Positions 11,645 to 24,075 of a stretch of 64,000 bases of DNA are shown here, one piece after another. The stretch covers positions 51,424,540-51,488,539 of the forward strand of contig CM040432.1 of NCBI GenBank assembly GCA_022702705.1, read 5' to 3'. Origin of the DNA: Papilionanthe hookeriana x Papilionanthe teres (Eukaryota; Streptophyta; Magnoliopsida; Asparagales; Orchidaceae). The stretch's first letter is position 1, and every line of letters starts with the position of its first letter. A model generated the notes under the pieces. It was not told where the DNA came from and did not search any database. It was given only the letters and a program-made list of their open reading frames with translations. The translations under genes were made by a program, and so were the position numbers.

Positions 11645-12625
11645 TTCTGCAATCTCAGCATTCGGGATAGGCTTCCGCCGTACTCCCATCTCAGCAATCT
11701 CAGCATTCGGGATAGGCTTCCGCCCTACTCCCATCTCAGCAAATCTCGACGATTCGGGATAGGCTTCCTCCCTACTCCCATCTCGAGCAAATCTCGACAT
11801 TCGGATAGGCTTCCGCCGTACTCCCATCTCGGCATTCGGGATAAGCTTCCGCCCTACTCCCATCTCGACAGAATCTCGGCATTCGGGATAGGCTTCCGCC
11901 CTACTCCCATCTCAGCAAATCTCAGCATTCGGGATAGGCTTCCCCTACTCCCATCTCAGCAATCTCAGCATTCGGGATAGGCTTCCGCCGTACTCCCATC
12001 TCAGCAATCTCATCATTCGGGATAGGCTTCCGCCGTACACCCATCTCGACGAATCTCGGCATTCGGGATAGGCTTCCGCCCTACTCCCATCCCAACGAAT
12101 CTCAGCATTCGGTATAGGCTTCCGCCCTACTCCCATCTCAAGCAATCTCGGCATTCGGGATAGGCTTCCGCCCTACTCCCATCTCGGCGAATCTCGGCAT
12201 TGGGATAGGCTTCCGCCCTACTCCCATCTCGGCAAATCTCAGCATTCGGGATAGGCTTCCGCCCTACTCCCATCTCAGCAATCTCAGCATTAGGGATAGG
12301 CTTCAGCCCTACTCCCATCTCAACAAATCTCAGCCTTCGGGATAGGCTTCCACCCTACTCCCATCTCAGCAATTCTCAGCATTCGGGATAGGCTTCCGCC
12401 TTACTCCCTTCTCAGCGATTCTCAGCACTCGGGATAGGCACAGTCCTACTCCTTTCTCAGCAATCTCAAAATTTGATCCTCTCAGCAAGAAATTGAAATT
12501 AAAGCACTCTGCATTTCGGATAGGCTTTGCCCTATTCTTCCTCAGCATTTGGAACAGGTTCAGTCCTGCTTCCTTCTCAGCATACAAATGCATTCGGGTG
12601 GGCCTTAGCCCTACTCTTTTCTCCG
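11645..12625. repeat. Minisatellite, ~21 copies of a ~46-bp unit, in the Ogre2 3' UTR
   Basis: The unit core is CATTCGGGATAGGCTTCCGC followed by CCTACTCCCATCTCAGCAA. I count about 21 cores from 11660 to ~12600, well conserved in the middle and degrading at both ends (for example GGAACAGGTTCAGTCC near 12552). Such arrays between the last ORF and the 3' LTR are known for Tat/Ogre elements and can seed satellite DNA. Minus-strand frames of the type MGVGRKPIPNAE are translations of the unit and not genes. Confidence 0.95.
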
Positions 12626-12931
12626 TATAAAATTAAAATTGAAACTCAAATCGAAATTCAAACTCAAAATTAAAACTTGAAATAAAAAATGAAACGAATC
12701 TAAGATCCAATCTCTTAAAATCTTGTGATCTGAAATTCACCTCCTTTTTCCCCAGCGAGAGTTCTGGAATCTTCAGTCTTGGAGATTTACCTGATACTCC
12801 CCAGCGGAAATTCTTCTACTTCGTCCTAAGTTTGTCACTTGGAAATCTGTTTTGGTTTTGTTGATTTCTTTGGTCAACGCCAATACGCGCGGTGAGCTTG
12901 GTTAGCACACCACACCTATTGGGGGTCCATT
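12626..12931 (+). other. Ogre2 3' end with G-tract (polypurine-tract position)
   Basis: About 300 non-coding bases between the array and the 3' LTR. The last bases before the LTR TG are CACACCTATTGGGGGTCCAT, with a GGGGG run at 12921-12925 where a polypurine tract is expected. The run is short and pyrimidine-interrupted, so the assignment rests mainly on position. Confidence 0.5.
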
Positions 12932-15313
12932 TGTTGACCTCATTTTTGATGAGGTCTTCTCTTCCCTCTTTAGTGCTTAGGATCTAGCCTTAGGCTTTTC
13001 CTTTGACTATCTTAGACGATTAGAATTGGGACCCATCCCTTAGAAATTTGAACCACTTCTTGCCTCCTTGCAAACCCCACAAGCTTGATTGTAGACCCCT
13101 AATCACCTAGAGGGTTGAGATCAAGAGTGAAGGTTTAAAGGATGAGTTCCCTATAGGACCTTTTGACCTTAGGACTACCCTGGGTGGCCTGGTCTGGTGA
13201 GGGTTGACTTACACACTCACTACACTCATACTCTACACTCCCACACACACAATCCAAATCCTAAAACCACACCCTTACCTAACTTGACTCCTTCACTCAT
13301 GTAGGTAATTCATATGGATGGACCTTAACCCCTAAGCCCCTGGCTAAAAGGGTTAGGAACAACATAGTGAATGCCTCAAATGAGTCCTCTCATGGCTCAT
13401 ATAGGCTTAATATGGCTTCATGACTCAATCAAAGTGATTCCATTTCACTCATATTTGATCAATCTTCATTCTTCCAAAATTTCAATTTTTGGCCCCGGGG
13501 ACTTTACACCTATCAAACCTACCAAAAGCCCTTAAAATTGCCCAATCCTCCAAAATTTCCAAATCACCCAAAATTTCCCAAAATTAACCTTGAACATTTC
13601 CTCACCAATCAAATTGATCATCCCTAGCCAAAAATACCAAATATTACAAGAGTACCCCCCAATACCCTCCAAATACCCAAAATGCCCTTCTTAGCCAAAA
13701 AATCCAAAAAATCCAAAAATTCCCAGAAAATTCTTAAAAATCCCAAATATTCCTAATTTCATTTTTTCCAACTACACCATGGGCCAATTTTGTCAATTTA
13801 TCCCACTTTTACCAAAAACTCCCAATTTAGCCCATTCTTATCCCAAATGAACCCAATGTCAAGCCAAATCTACCCAATTGACCCCAATTTTGGTCTAATT
13901 CAATTCTAAACTTCAAATTGATATCCTCAATATCAATATAGACCAAATCCAAGTCCAATTTAATTAACATTTGAGTCCAATTTCACTTTTGACCTTAAAG
14001 CCCAATTTGGACCCATGACCCAAACTTAGCCCAAACCAAACCAATTCAACTCCAATTGACCCCAAACCTTTTCTAAACCTTCCCTAACATCCCCACAAAC
14101 AAAACACTAACATAATTTGTCCAAAATTTGGACCCAAACCCCACTCAAATTCAACCTAAAACCAAAAAGCCCAATTTTTGACCTAAACCCAAACCTAACC
14201 CAAATAAGCCCAAGTCCCAAAGCCAAAACCCAACCAAAGTTGAAACCTCTTTGAAACACTCCCATAAACATTTCCCAACATTAATTTTACATCAATTTCA
14301 ACCCTAGCCCAACATTGGCCCAAATTAGCCAAATTTGACCTACATTGGCCCATTTACCAAATGAACCCAAATTCAACCCAATTCAATTCCAAACAACCTC
14401 AAATTTGCTTCAAATCATTCAAGACACATCCTTAAACTAAACTCAACATCTATTTGGCATGGCCCTTTGCAAAGTTCTTCATCTAAAAGCCCATTGCTAA
14501 ACATAAAGGCCCACTCCCTTAAACCTTCCTAAAAGCCCACTTCTACCAAATTCAAAAGCCCAAATCAATCTAAAGCCCACGTGACACTTTCCCTCATCAC
14601 ACATTCAAATTAAAATCATTCCTAAAGTCCTAATTTATCAATTAAACAATTCCAAATCAAGCCTCATAACAATTCCCATCAAAATGCCAAAATTTACAAA
14701 ATCCCTTTTTTATGAAATTAACCAAGCTCTTGCCAAGCCATAGGTGAGCCAAAGACAAGCCATGTACAAGCCATATGAAGCCATGGGATGTTTGACATGT
14801 GACCATACCCAAAGTAGCAAGAGGAGGGCCCCCTTTCTTAAACCTTCATTAAGCTTTTTAACCCCTTCCATGTTACACCTAAACCAAGATTAGCCACTTC
14901 ACTTTAGATGGGGACTTCACCACCCCTTTCTAGCTGATGCAAATGATCCTCCCTCAGCCCAAATCAGCCATGGGGAGGTGAACCTAACCCAAAATCATGG
15001 CTTAGACCAAATCAAGCCAAAATGGCCTCTCCCCCGTGCCATTTTAATCCAAGCCCTTTACACATGGCAAAGCTCAATTGCCTACACAAAACCCCAGCCC
15101 TGACCCACCTGAACTTGAGGGTGACCCTTGCCTGCCGGCCAGCCGCCTGGATCGCCGGAAAACACCATGGCCGAGACCATGGGAGGGGCCAAATTTTGGA
15201 ATTCCACCTTGCTGAGTCGCCTCACTCCAAATGGCCATTGCAGTACTGTTCTTCTCCTCACCGAGCAAGCTGATCCCAACCATTAAACCCCCGGGAGGCC
15301 CTCCGAGCCTCTC

Positions 15314-15323
15314 CTATTTAAAC
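15314..15323 (+). promoter_or_regulatory. TATA-like site of the Ogre2 LTR
   Basis: CTATTTAAAC in a GC-rich context about 2.4 kb into the LTR, conserved at the matching place in the Ogre1 LTR. If it is the core promoter, U3 is ~2.4 kb and R plus U5 ~4.8 kb. Confidence 0.5.
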
Positions 15324-15909
15324 ACCCCTCCTCTCGGCCAAGGGAGGTGCTGAACCAAACCTTCACCGAAACCCCGCCAAAATCATCCCAGACCACTCTC
15401 TACACATAGAGAACTTGATCCACACTAAAATCCCCCTGCCATTTCCTCTCTGTGAGCTCAATTTAAGAGTTGAAATCCAAGCCCAAAACCAGGACACTTC
15501 ACCACAGTGAGTCAATCTTCAAATTGATTGACTTTACACCTTCACCAGACCAAGAGGAGAAGATTCCCAGCAAAAGCCCCCTCACCAGGCCAGCCATTGC
15601 TTCCAGCCTCCAAGCTTTGTGATCGGGCTTGGACGAAATCATACCTAGACGATCCACTAGGCCAAGGGACTTCATCTGGAGCTTGCTTGGACCCAATCGA
15701 ACGTGACACAACTCTCAGATTGAAGCTTCACTTCTCTGAGCAAAGGTGTGGGCTCACTCTTCCTCCCGAGCTTGCAGAGATTCTCCATTTAGTTTGAGTC
15801 AATTTCAGTGCATGTTTACCGTATGGATGTGTTCGTCTCTTCAAGACAAATCCATAGAGCATAAGAACATATAAATCCGTTGAGAATCAAGTGAGAAATT
15901 AGGGTTAGA

Positions 15910-16120
15910 AGGTCGACGATCACGGGTTCGCACCAGTCGTAGACGATGACTGGGAGCCGTTGGATCGTGCGTGTATCGGATGGACGGCTCGGATCGCGTC
16001 GGACCAGAACATGTTACGTGAAAGGCGGGTCCCGGGACGGCTGAATCAGATGGCGGCGCCCAATCACAGCGCGACACGCACCCCCTTCAGAGCTGCCAAG
16101 GTTGACGCGGCGCCGCGTGG
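15910..16120. other. CpG-rich patch in the Ogre2 LTR
   Basis: GC- and CpG-rich segment including GACGCGGCGCCGCGTGGATA near 16106, the counterpart of the Ogre1 patch. Local base composition contrasts strongly with the AT-rich 3' half of the LTR. Confidence 0.6.
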
Positions 16121-17837
16121 ATAAGTAGGAAAATAGTCTATTTTTCTATTTATTTAATTCCCAGAACTTCAAAAATCCATAACTTTGTGTAGAAAAATCC
16201 TAAAAATAAAATAAAAATACCCTCTTACTCAGTGAACAGAGGAGAATAATGTGGAAATGAAATCAAGTAATTTCATTAAGTATTTTATTTTTAATGATTT
16301 ATTTACTCTCTACATTATTTTAATTCTCCATTTGCATAGGGAATTCATACCATAGGGCTTTTGAATCCTCTGAACTTGGGAACATTCCCTTAATTTTCCA
16401 AGGTCAGAGGCCATCCCTATGAGAAGTTATTGATTTTCCAAGTTCATGTTACTGTTTTGAGTATTTTAATTCCAATAATTAGCATGTTGAGAAATAAATT
16501 CTAGGAAAATTTTGTGATGTTTCTTGTGACCAGAGGGACCTTGGAAAAATAAATTTTGAGATAATTCAGTTGGAACAACCCTAATTGGCCTAAACACCCA
16601 AAATTGAACTCTAATTAATTAGGGTTAACGACATATCAAATTAACTTAATAACAATTCTCCACTGTCCTCTAGGGATAGGAGAACACTACATAAAAATTT
16701 GAAACCAATTGGACTTGATTAACCCCACCAAATGGGTTGATTAAGCCTCTTAAGCAAAAATGGGTAAAATTAAACTTTAAAAATTCATAACTCACAAAAT
16801 ACTTTTCAAAAATTCACAAAAATGGTTTTGGAGGAAAATAAAAATTGTAATTTTCTAAAAAAGTTGTTTTTTATCATTATTTTAATATTTTTAAAAATTA
16901 AAAAATAATAAAAATTATAAAAATATTAAAATCACCAAAATGTCACATTTTGAATTCTAATCATTTAGGAACAAACCAAATATTTTTCTTAAGTCCCTAG
17001 AGTAAGACATTGAATTTTAAAGGCTTAATGTAATTTTTAATATTAAAAAATGTATTTTTCAACCTTTTCACTAAAATATTTCTAATAAACCAAAAAAAAA
17101 AATCAAAAAAATACAAAATTTGTTTTTATAAACTCCCTGAGGTTAGAGAGATTTAAGAAAAATATAAAATCCAATTTTCAACTATAATTTTATTTTAAAA
17201 TTAATTAATACTCCAAAACTCAAAATAATTCTAATAAATAAAATATAATTCAAAAAATCACCAAAATTGGTCCAAATGGTCCTCTAGTCATTAGAAATAT
17301 CTCATAATTTTCTTAAGGGCAGAAACATTTCCTTGGTCAAGTTATTTTATTTTCCTTGAAAACCCCTATTTTTCATTAAAAATAATTACTTAAATAAGCT
17401 AAATACAGAAAAATCACATTTTCTCCTCTAATGTCTTAATTGACATATAAGTGAGGTCACATAAAAATTTCAAGTTCATTTGAGCTTAGTTTAGTGAGTT
17501 ATAAAATTATTAAGCTTAAAGGGCAAAATGGTAATTAAAATTTTCAACCTTTAATTAAAATTTTAGGATTAATCAAAAAGGGAGGGTAAAATATTTGATT
17601 TAAACTCATTTTGGATGATTGAAACTTAAATGGTTAAGGGTAGAAACCCACCAATCATTTTAAGAATAATTAAAGTAAACCTTAATTAATTAATTAATTA
17701 AATTTGGAAGATTAATGGAAAATTGAAATTATTAAAGTAGGGATATTATTTGAGAAGATATTTAATCTTTAATTTAAAAATCCCTAAATAAATCACTTCA
17801 ATAATACTTAGAAGGAAAATTAAAAGAATAATCTCAA

Positions 17838-18020
17838 TTAAATTAATCTAAATTAAATTAAAATTAAATTAAATTAAATTAAATTAAAATAAATTAAAAT
17901 TGAAATTAAATTAAAATTAAATTGAAATTTAAATTAAATTAAATTAAAATTAAATTGAAATTAAATTAAATTAAACTAAATTAAATTAAATCAAAAATTA
18001 AATTAAAATTGAATTAAATT
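17838..18020. repeat. (TTAAA)n block inside the Ogre2 LTR
   Basis: About 180 bases of AAATT pentamer repeats with interruptions, at the position of the longer block at 5193-5625. Confidence 0.8.
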
Positions 18021-20174
18021 GAATTAAAATCATTTAGCAACACACCTAAATGAAATCATTAAGAATTAAATCTAAAATAACTTGAACACTATTTCAAACT
18101 TAAACTAATTTTCTATAATTAAATCAAAATTAAAATTAAATCATTAAGTCTAAATCATTAAAATACTTAATGAGTTGATTTGCCCTTTTTAAAGCTCTTA
18201 TTATTATAACTCTTAAATGAGGCATCAAGTGAAGTGTTACTTCACTTATAGGATATTCAAATGTCCTAATTCACTCGAGCAAGATAACAAAACTTAAACT
18301 CCCTGGATGATTAATTCACTTGTATAATTAAATTCTCTTGACTTAAAACATTCTTAGAGGTATTGAAAAGATGTTTAAGACTCGTCTTAAGCACTTCCTC
18401 AATATGATAGGATGTTTATAAGAACAAATGAACTTAATTGTTCTTTGGTGAAAAATCATCCTTAACAAAATACAAGAACCTAGACATCATAGGAAATGAC
18501 TAGCTATAGGACTAGGACTTTGGTAGACAACCAAAACCTTTCCCTTAGCTTTACCTAGGTACTTGTTGGAATATTTAAATGCCTTAACATGTGTTTTAAG
18601 TGCAGCTTGGGATGACGGGAAGACCCTCCAAGTACGCTTTTATTTCATTGCAACTTACTTTATTGCAAATGCACTTTACTTATCTTGCATGATGAACAAC
18701 TGTTGCATGAAAACCAAAACCTTTAGGATAGTCCCTGAACTGAAACCAAAACTAAATTAAAAGTCATTACAAGATAAAAATCACCGCCACAACATTTCAA
18801 AATATAAAACAACTCAAAATTTAATCACAAATAGAACACAAAACTACAATTGCAACTAAATTAAAACGTCTCGTTGAATGATCGGGAATACCTCGGATGA
18901 TGTAACCCACATGTTGCTAACACGATTTCCCACGGTCTAAATGAAAGTGTGGAACTCATTCAGTTGAGTTTAACAAATTCATCTGGACTAAGTGAATTCG
19001 ATGAAAATAACTAAGTGCTGGGATGACGGAATTGCGAGATCTTAATCGGTTCTGTTTAATCAACTTTAAGATTTGTTTTAATTAAAATATTAAAAAAACT
19101 TGGATTTTAAGATTTTCTCTAAACCATAAAACTTCTCTCATCTCCTGATTTATGACTTCTAAAACTAAACCTCTGCAACAACGAAGAGCTCGGAGCATGG
19201 TGGGCAGCACGACCATCGTCATCAGCAAAATGCGAATCTACTTCAGCTAAACTTTCTTAGAATTAAATAACCAAAACCATAGGACTTCAAGGTGGTTTGC
19301 CTAGCGCAACATAAATCCTCAACTCTTCGTTAGGCATTTGCATGATCATGTAAATTAAGCCCTAACCAGTTTTAGGACTCCGAGATAGTCGTTTGGTACG
19401 ACATAAACCCTCACATCTTCGAGGCTGATTGTATGATTATGTCATACGAATATAAGTCCTAATTAACTAAAATAGGCAAGATTGAAATATCAGATAATAT
19501 TAGGATTTTCTTAAATCTAAGCTAAACAATAGGATAGTCGGGAAGTTGCCAAGATTCCTCTTGGATCCTCAACTTCCCTTACTCCTCTTCCTTTGGACTC
19601 CTAAAAAAAATTGTTCAAAATTTGAGTCATTCCCTTTTGAATTTCCAAAATCCAATTGTTTGAAAACCTTAAACTTTGAAGTTCTTGAGAGCAAAACCAC
19701 TGATCATTATCGAGAGTTTTCTTAAATGATTCCCATCATTTAAGATGTAATTAACTATGTAGGCTTGCCCTTATAGGAACTTTAAGAACCTGGTAATATA
19801 AACCCTGCTTAATTCATTTATATTAAGCAGGGGAACTTGTCGGCTTATAAAAATGGTTCGCGTAACTAAACGGATGTCATAAATCTCCTAGTTTATTAAA
19901 TCGAGCCCCATCATCAAGCAGTGTGTCTATTCTTCGGGATAGATACACGGTTTGTGGTGCGGTGCTCGTTTATATAAACTATTTGGGATGTGAGATCGGT
20001 TTGAAATCATATCTTAAAACTTTTAAACTTAAAATTACATTCAAAATTAAATGTTATCTTTTAAAACTATATATATATATTTAAATTAAATTTAAAATAT
20101 AAAAATTCACCGACAATTTCTGTAGGCGACCCCTTTTTCCAAAATAAAACACATAACCTAAAAATATGCCGACA

Positions 20175-23100
20175 ACTTGATATGGAAGAAGATAAAGAGA
20201 TACATATTTTTTTAGGGAGACCTTTTCTAGCTACCGGACGAGCTATGATTGATGTGCAAAAGGGAGAATTAACTATGAGAGTTAATGATCAAGAGATTAA
20301 ATTAAATGTTCTTAAATCAATGAAGTGCCCTGATAAAGAGAAATGTTATCGAATGGATATAATTGATTATTTAATTGAGAAACATTATCAAGAAAAATTT
20401 AAAGTCATTTCTGAAGAAAAATTTGAATTTTTAACTGATGAAAATGAAGAAGTGAAAGAAGAAGAGACTCATTTTATTAAAGATAACTGGGAAACTTTAG
20501 ACATAACTTAAAATGATATAATTTTACCATCAATTAAAAAAGCCCCTAAACTGGAATTAAAAATGTTACCTTCACATTTAAAATATGAGTTTCTTGGAAA
20601 TTCATTAACTTTACCTGTTACTATTTCTTCTGAACTGAGTAAAGATCAAGAAGAAAATTACTAGGTGTGTTAAAGAATTATAAGAAAGTTTTTGGTTGGA
20701 CTATTGTTGATATAAGAGGAATAAGCCCTTCCATTTGTATGCATAGAATTTTAATGGAAGAAAATTTTAAACCTACCAATGAACCGCAAAGAAGATTAAA
20801 TCCTATCATGAAAGAGGTTGTTAAAAAAGAAATTGTTAAGTGGTTAGATGATGGTATTATTTATCCTATTTCAGATAGTCAATGGGTAAGTTCTATTCAT
20901 TGTGTTCCGAAGAAAGGAGGTGTAACTGTCATTGTCAATGATAAAAATGAACTAATTCCTACAAGACAAGTTACTGGATGGCGAATTTGTATTGATTATA
21001 GGAAATTAAATGACGCCACTAGAAATGATCATTTTCCTTTACCTTTCTTGGATCAAATGCTCGATAAACTAGCTGGACACCCATATTTTTGTTTAATGGA
21101 TGGATATTCTGGTTATCATCAATTACTTTTTGCTCCTGAGGACCAAGAGAAAACAACATTTACAAGTCCTTGTGGAATCTTTGCTTTTAGAAGAATGCCT
21201 TTTGGTTTATGTAATGCACCTGCAACTTTTCAAAGATGTTTGATGTCAATATTTTGTGATTTGATTGACAAAGGAATTGAATTATTCATGGACGATTTTT
21301 CAGTTTTTGGAACTTCTTTTGAATCTTATTTGGAAAACATTTCCAAAGTTCTGAAAAGATGTGAAGAAACAAACTTAGTTCTTAAATGGGAAAAATGTCA
21401 ATTCATGGCCACAGAAGGCATTGTAATTGGTCATAAAGTTTCACAAAAAGGGATGGAAGTAGATCAAGCGAAAGTGAAAATTATTGCTAAATTGCAACCA
21501 CCTACTACTGTTACTGATGTGAGAAGTTTTCTAGGTCATGCTGGATTTTATAGAAGATACATAAAGGATTTTTCTAAAATTGCTAAACCTCTTTGTCATT
21601 TATTGGAAAAAGATGCGAAATTTGAATTTAACAAAGAATTTTTTAATACATTTATTATTCTAAAAGAATAACTAATAACTGCACCTATCATTGTTGCACC
21701 TAATTGGAATAAATCTTTTGAATTAATGTGTGATGCAAGTGATTTTGCAATTGGAGCTGTATTAGAACAAAAATATGAGAAGGTTTTCAAAGTTGTATAT
21801 TATGCTAGTAAAACTCTCACTGAAACACAAAGAAATTACACTACCAATGAGAAGGAGCTTCTAGCGATAGTATATGCCTTTGATAAATTTAGACCTTATC
21901 TTCTTAGTACTAAATGCATAGTTCATACTGATCAGTCTGCTATTAATTATCTAATATCTAAGAAGGATTCTAAACCTAGACCGATAAGATGGGTTTTACT
22001 TCTACAAGAATTTGATTTTCAAATAGTAGATAAAAAGGAACCGAAAACCAAATTGCTGATCATTTGTCTAGAATTAAAAATGATATTATTTCGGAAGAAA
22101 ATATAAATGAGAAATTTCCCGATGAATCTTTATATGTTATTCAAGGATGCAAAACACCTTGGTATGCTGATATTGTTAACTATTTAGTTAGCAATTTTTT
22201 ACCTTATGAATTGGATAACAAATTTATTAAGAAATTTAAATATGATGCTAAATCTTATATTTGGGAAGATCCTCATTTATTTAAAATTGGAAGAGATTCT
22301 ATAATTCGAAGATGTGTACCTTATGAGGAAACTTTTGCTATTATTCAAAATTGTCATGATTCCGATTTTGGAGGACACTTTGGCATAAATAAAACTGCAT
22401 TTAAAATTTTAAATTCTGGATTTTATTGGCCTACCTTATTTAAAGATGTGAGACATTATGTGAAAACATGTGATCGATGTCAAAGGTTGGGAAATATATC
22501 TAGGAAGGATGAAATGCCTTTAAACTATATATTGGAAGTTGAAATTTTTGATATATGGGGTTTAGACTTTATGGGACCATTTGTTCCATCATCTGGAAAA
22601 ACTTATATTTTCTTAGCAGTTGATTATGTTTCAAAGTTGATTGAGGCTGTTGCTTTACCAAACTGTGATTCCAAAAGTGTTTCTAAATTCTTAAAGAAAA
22701 TGTTATTTTCAAGATTTGGAATGCCTAAGGTAATTATCACTGATGGTGGAAGTCATTTTAGGAATGTAAGAATTCAATCATTACTACAAAAATTTGGAAT
22801 CAAACATAGAATTACAACTGCTTATCACCCACAAACAAGTGGAATGGCTGAAGTATCAAACAGAGAAATTAAAAGAATTTTAGAGAAGACTGTTAATCTT
22901 AAAAGAACTGATTGGGTTGATAGACTTGATTCTGCATTATGGGCTTATAGAACAGCTTATAAGACACCAATTGGAATGTCACCTTACCGGTTAATTTATG
23001 GTAAACATTGTCACTTACTTTTTGAACTTGAACATAAAGCTTATTGGACGATAAAGGAGTTTAATTTTAATTTGAATGAAGCAGGAGAAAAGCGATTATT

Positions 23101-23445
23101 GCAATTGAATGAGATGGAAGAGTTAAGAAATGAATCATATGAAAATGCAAGGATTTATAAAGAGAAAATGAAGTTTTAACATGATAAGAAAATTTCAGGA
23201 AAAATTTTTGAGCCTGGACAAGATGTATTACTGTTTAATTCTCGTTTAAAACTTTTTCCTGGAAAATTAAGATCTAAATGGATTGGACCCTATATAATTG
23301 AGAAAGTATACCATTATGGAGCTGTAGATATTAAAGACCCCAAAATAAGAAAATTTTTTAAAGTAAATGGATTAAGATTGAAGCCCTATTTGGGAGATAT
23401 TAAAATGATTTATAAAGAGGCTTATGAATTGAGTCAACCTGATTA
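20175..23445 (+). pseudogene. pol: Athila-lineage pol of A1 (protease C-term, RT, RNase H, integrase), broken
   Basis: The reading frame starts abruptly at the Ogre2 LTR border, so Ogre2 inserted in the protease. Seen in order: FLGRPFLATGRAMIDVQKGE (protease C-terminus, ORF 20182-20511); a linker with PSHLKYEFLG (~20570-20600); RT 20667-21671 with WRICIDYRKLN, LMDGYSGYHQL, FRRMPFGLCNAPATFQR and the catalytic box FMDD at 21285-21296; RNase H from ~21680 (MCDASDFAIGAVLEQ, TTNEKELLAIVYAFDKFR, VHTDQSAINYL); integrase 22064-23179 with an H-H-C-C knuckle (HDSDFGGHFG … CDRCQR) and D168, D227 and E264; then a C-terminal stretch ending at 23445. Defects: stops near 20509, 20661, 21669 and 23177 and a frameshift near 22050-22080. 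Motifs are of the Athila type (FLGHAGFYRRYIKDFSKIAK). Mobility genes only, no longer functional. Confidence 0.93.
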
Positions 23446-23455
23446 AAGATTTACT

Positions 23456-23500
23456 TAAGTCGGGCTGACGACGTTAAACCAAGCGCTTTGTGGGAAGCCC
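23456..23500 (+). other. Athila post-pol signature block (A1)
   Basis: GGGCTGACGACGTTAAACCA followed by AGCGCTTTGTGGGAAGCCCA. This motif after pol is a hallmark of Athila elements and recurs in A2 at 38227. Its function is not known to me. Confidence 0.8.
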
Positions 23501-24075
23501 ATAATTATCTTTTGTTTTGAGTATTTTTATGTTTTTAATGTAAGGTTATGTCTCAATCTTGACTAATTTTATATTACTTTAGAACAAATTTGATGCTTAT
23601 AAGTCTTTGTTCACTTAAGCTGAAGATTATTTTAAAGTATGTAAGATTTAGAAATTGGATCACTCTATTCTAAATATGAGTAAAAAGGTGATCAAGTTAA
23701 CCTTCAATATGATTGCTTATAATTTGTGTTATTGAGTCTAGATTACTCTTACCAGTATAATTTACCTATCTTGGAGAACGAAACTTTAAAATTTGACGAT
23801 TAGGCGAAACAGAGTTGAACATAGTTCCGGCGCCTAGGCCCCAAGATTTGGGGCCTAAGCGCCCAATTTAAACTATGTATCAATAGGTCTGGTTCCTAGG
23901 TGCCAGATTTGGCGCCTAAGCACCACGGTTTCTGGGTCGTGCAAAAACCGAAAATTTTTCAGTTTTCACATGATTTTCACCTTTAAATCAACCCATCTTC
24001 ATCCCTAACCATCAAGCAATCAAAGTTACGTACATTACACTTCATTCTTGAGAGATTTGAGAAATTTTTGAAGAA

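Larger units (their letters stand above)
3095..20174. repeat. 17-kb inverted repeat: two giant LTRs flanking a 2.7-kb centre
   Basis: Left arm 3095-10239, right arm 12932-20174, reverse complements of each other with TG…CA ends and the two LTR 5' ends facing inward. The centre (10240-12931) holds the AlkB-like ORF and a minisatellite. The arms are LTRs of two separate insertions and not terminal inverted repeats of a DNA transposon: gag and a primer site lie outside the left arm, and the right arm is preceded by a G-tract typical of a 3' LTR. A transcript crossing the centre could form very long double-stranded RNA. Confidence 0.88.
12932..20174 (+). mobile_element. Giant 3' LTR of Ogre2 (plus strand, ~7.2 kb)
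   Basis: Starts TGTTGACCTCATTTTTGATG at 12932 and ends TATGCCGACA at 20174. It is the reverse complement of 3095-10239 along its full length. It is a 3' LTR because no primer site follows it: the next bases are an Athila protease reading frame. A third copy of its first 2.3 kb is LTR D at 61701-64000. U3 begins with an 8-bp hairpin. A ~1-kb C/A-rich, G-poor tract lies at ~13480-14480, a TATA-like site at 15314-15323, a CpG-rich patch at ~15910-16120 and a TTAAA-repeat block at ~17838-18020. Confidence 0.88.

Noticed and set aside
11636..12593. Several minus-strand frames with MGVGRKPIPNAE-type repeats as a repeat protein
   Set aside because: They are translations of the 46-bp minisatellite, in changing frames and interrupted by stops.
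11645..12625. CRISPR array
   Set aside because: Units are directly adjacent degenerate tandem copies without unique spacers, in a plant retrotransposon.
3095..20174. Giant terminal-inverted-repeat DNA transposon (Pack-MULE-like) that captured an ALKBH gene
   Set aside because: The arms have LTR features (TG…CA ends, internal TATA-like site). One arm is followed by a tRNA-Arg primer site and gag outside the repeat. A further copy of the arm's start occurs at 61701 in a different setting. Flanking 8-9 bp duplications typical of MULEs are not seen.
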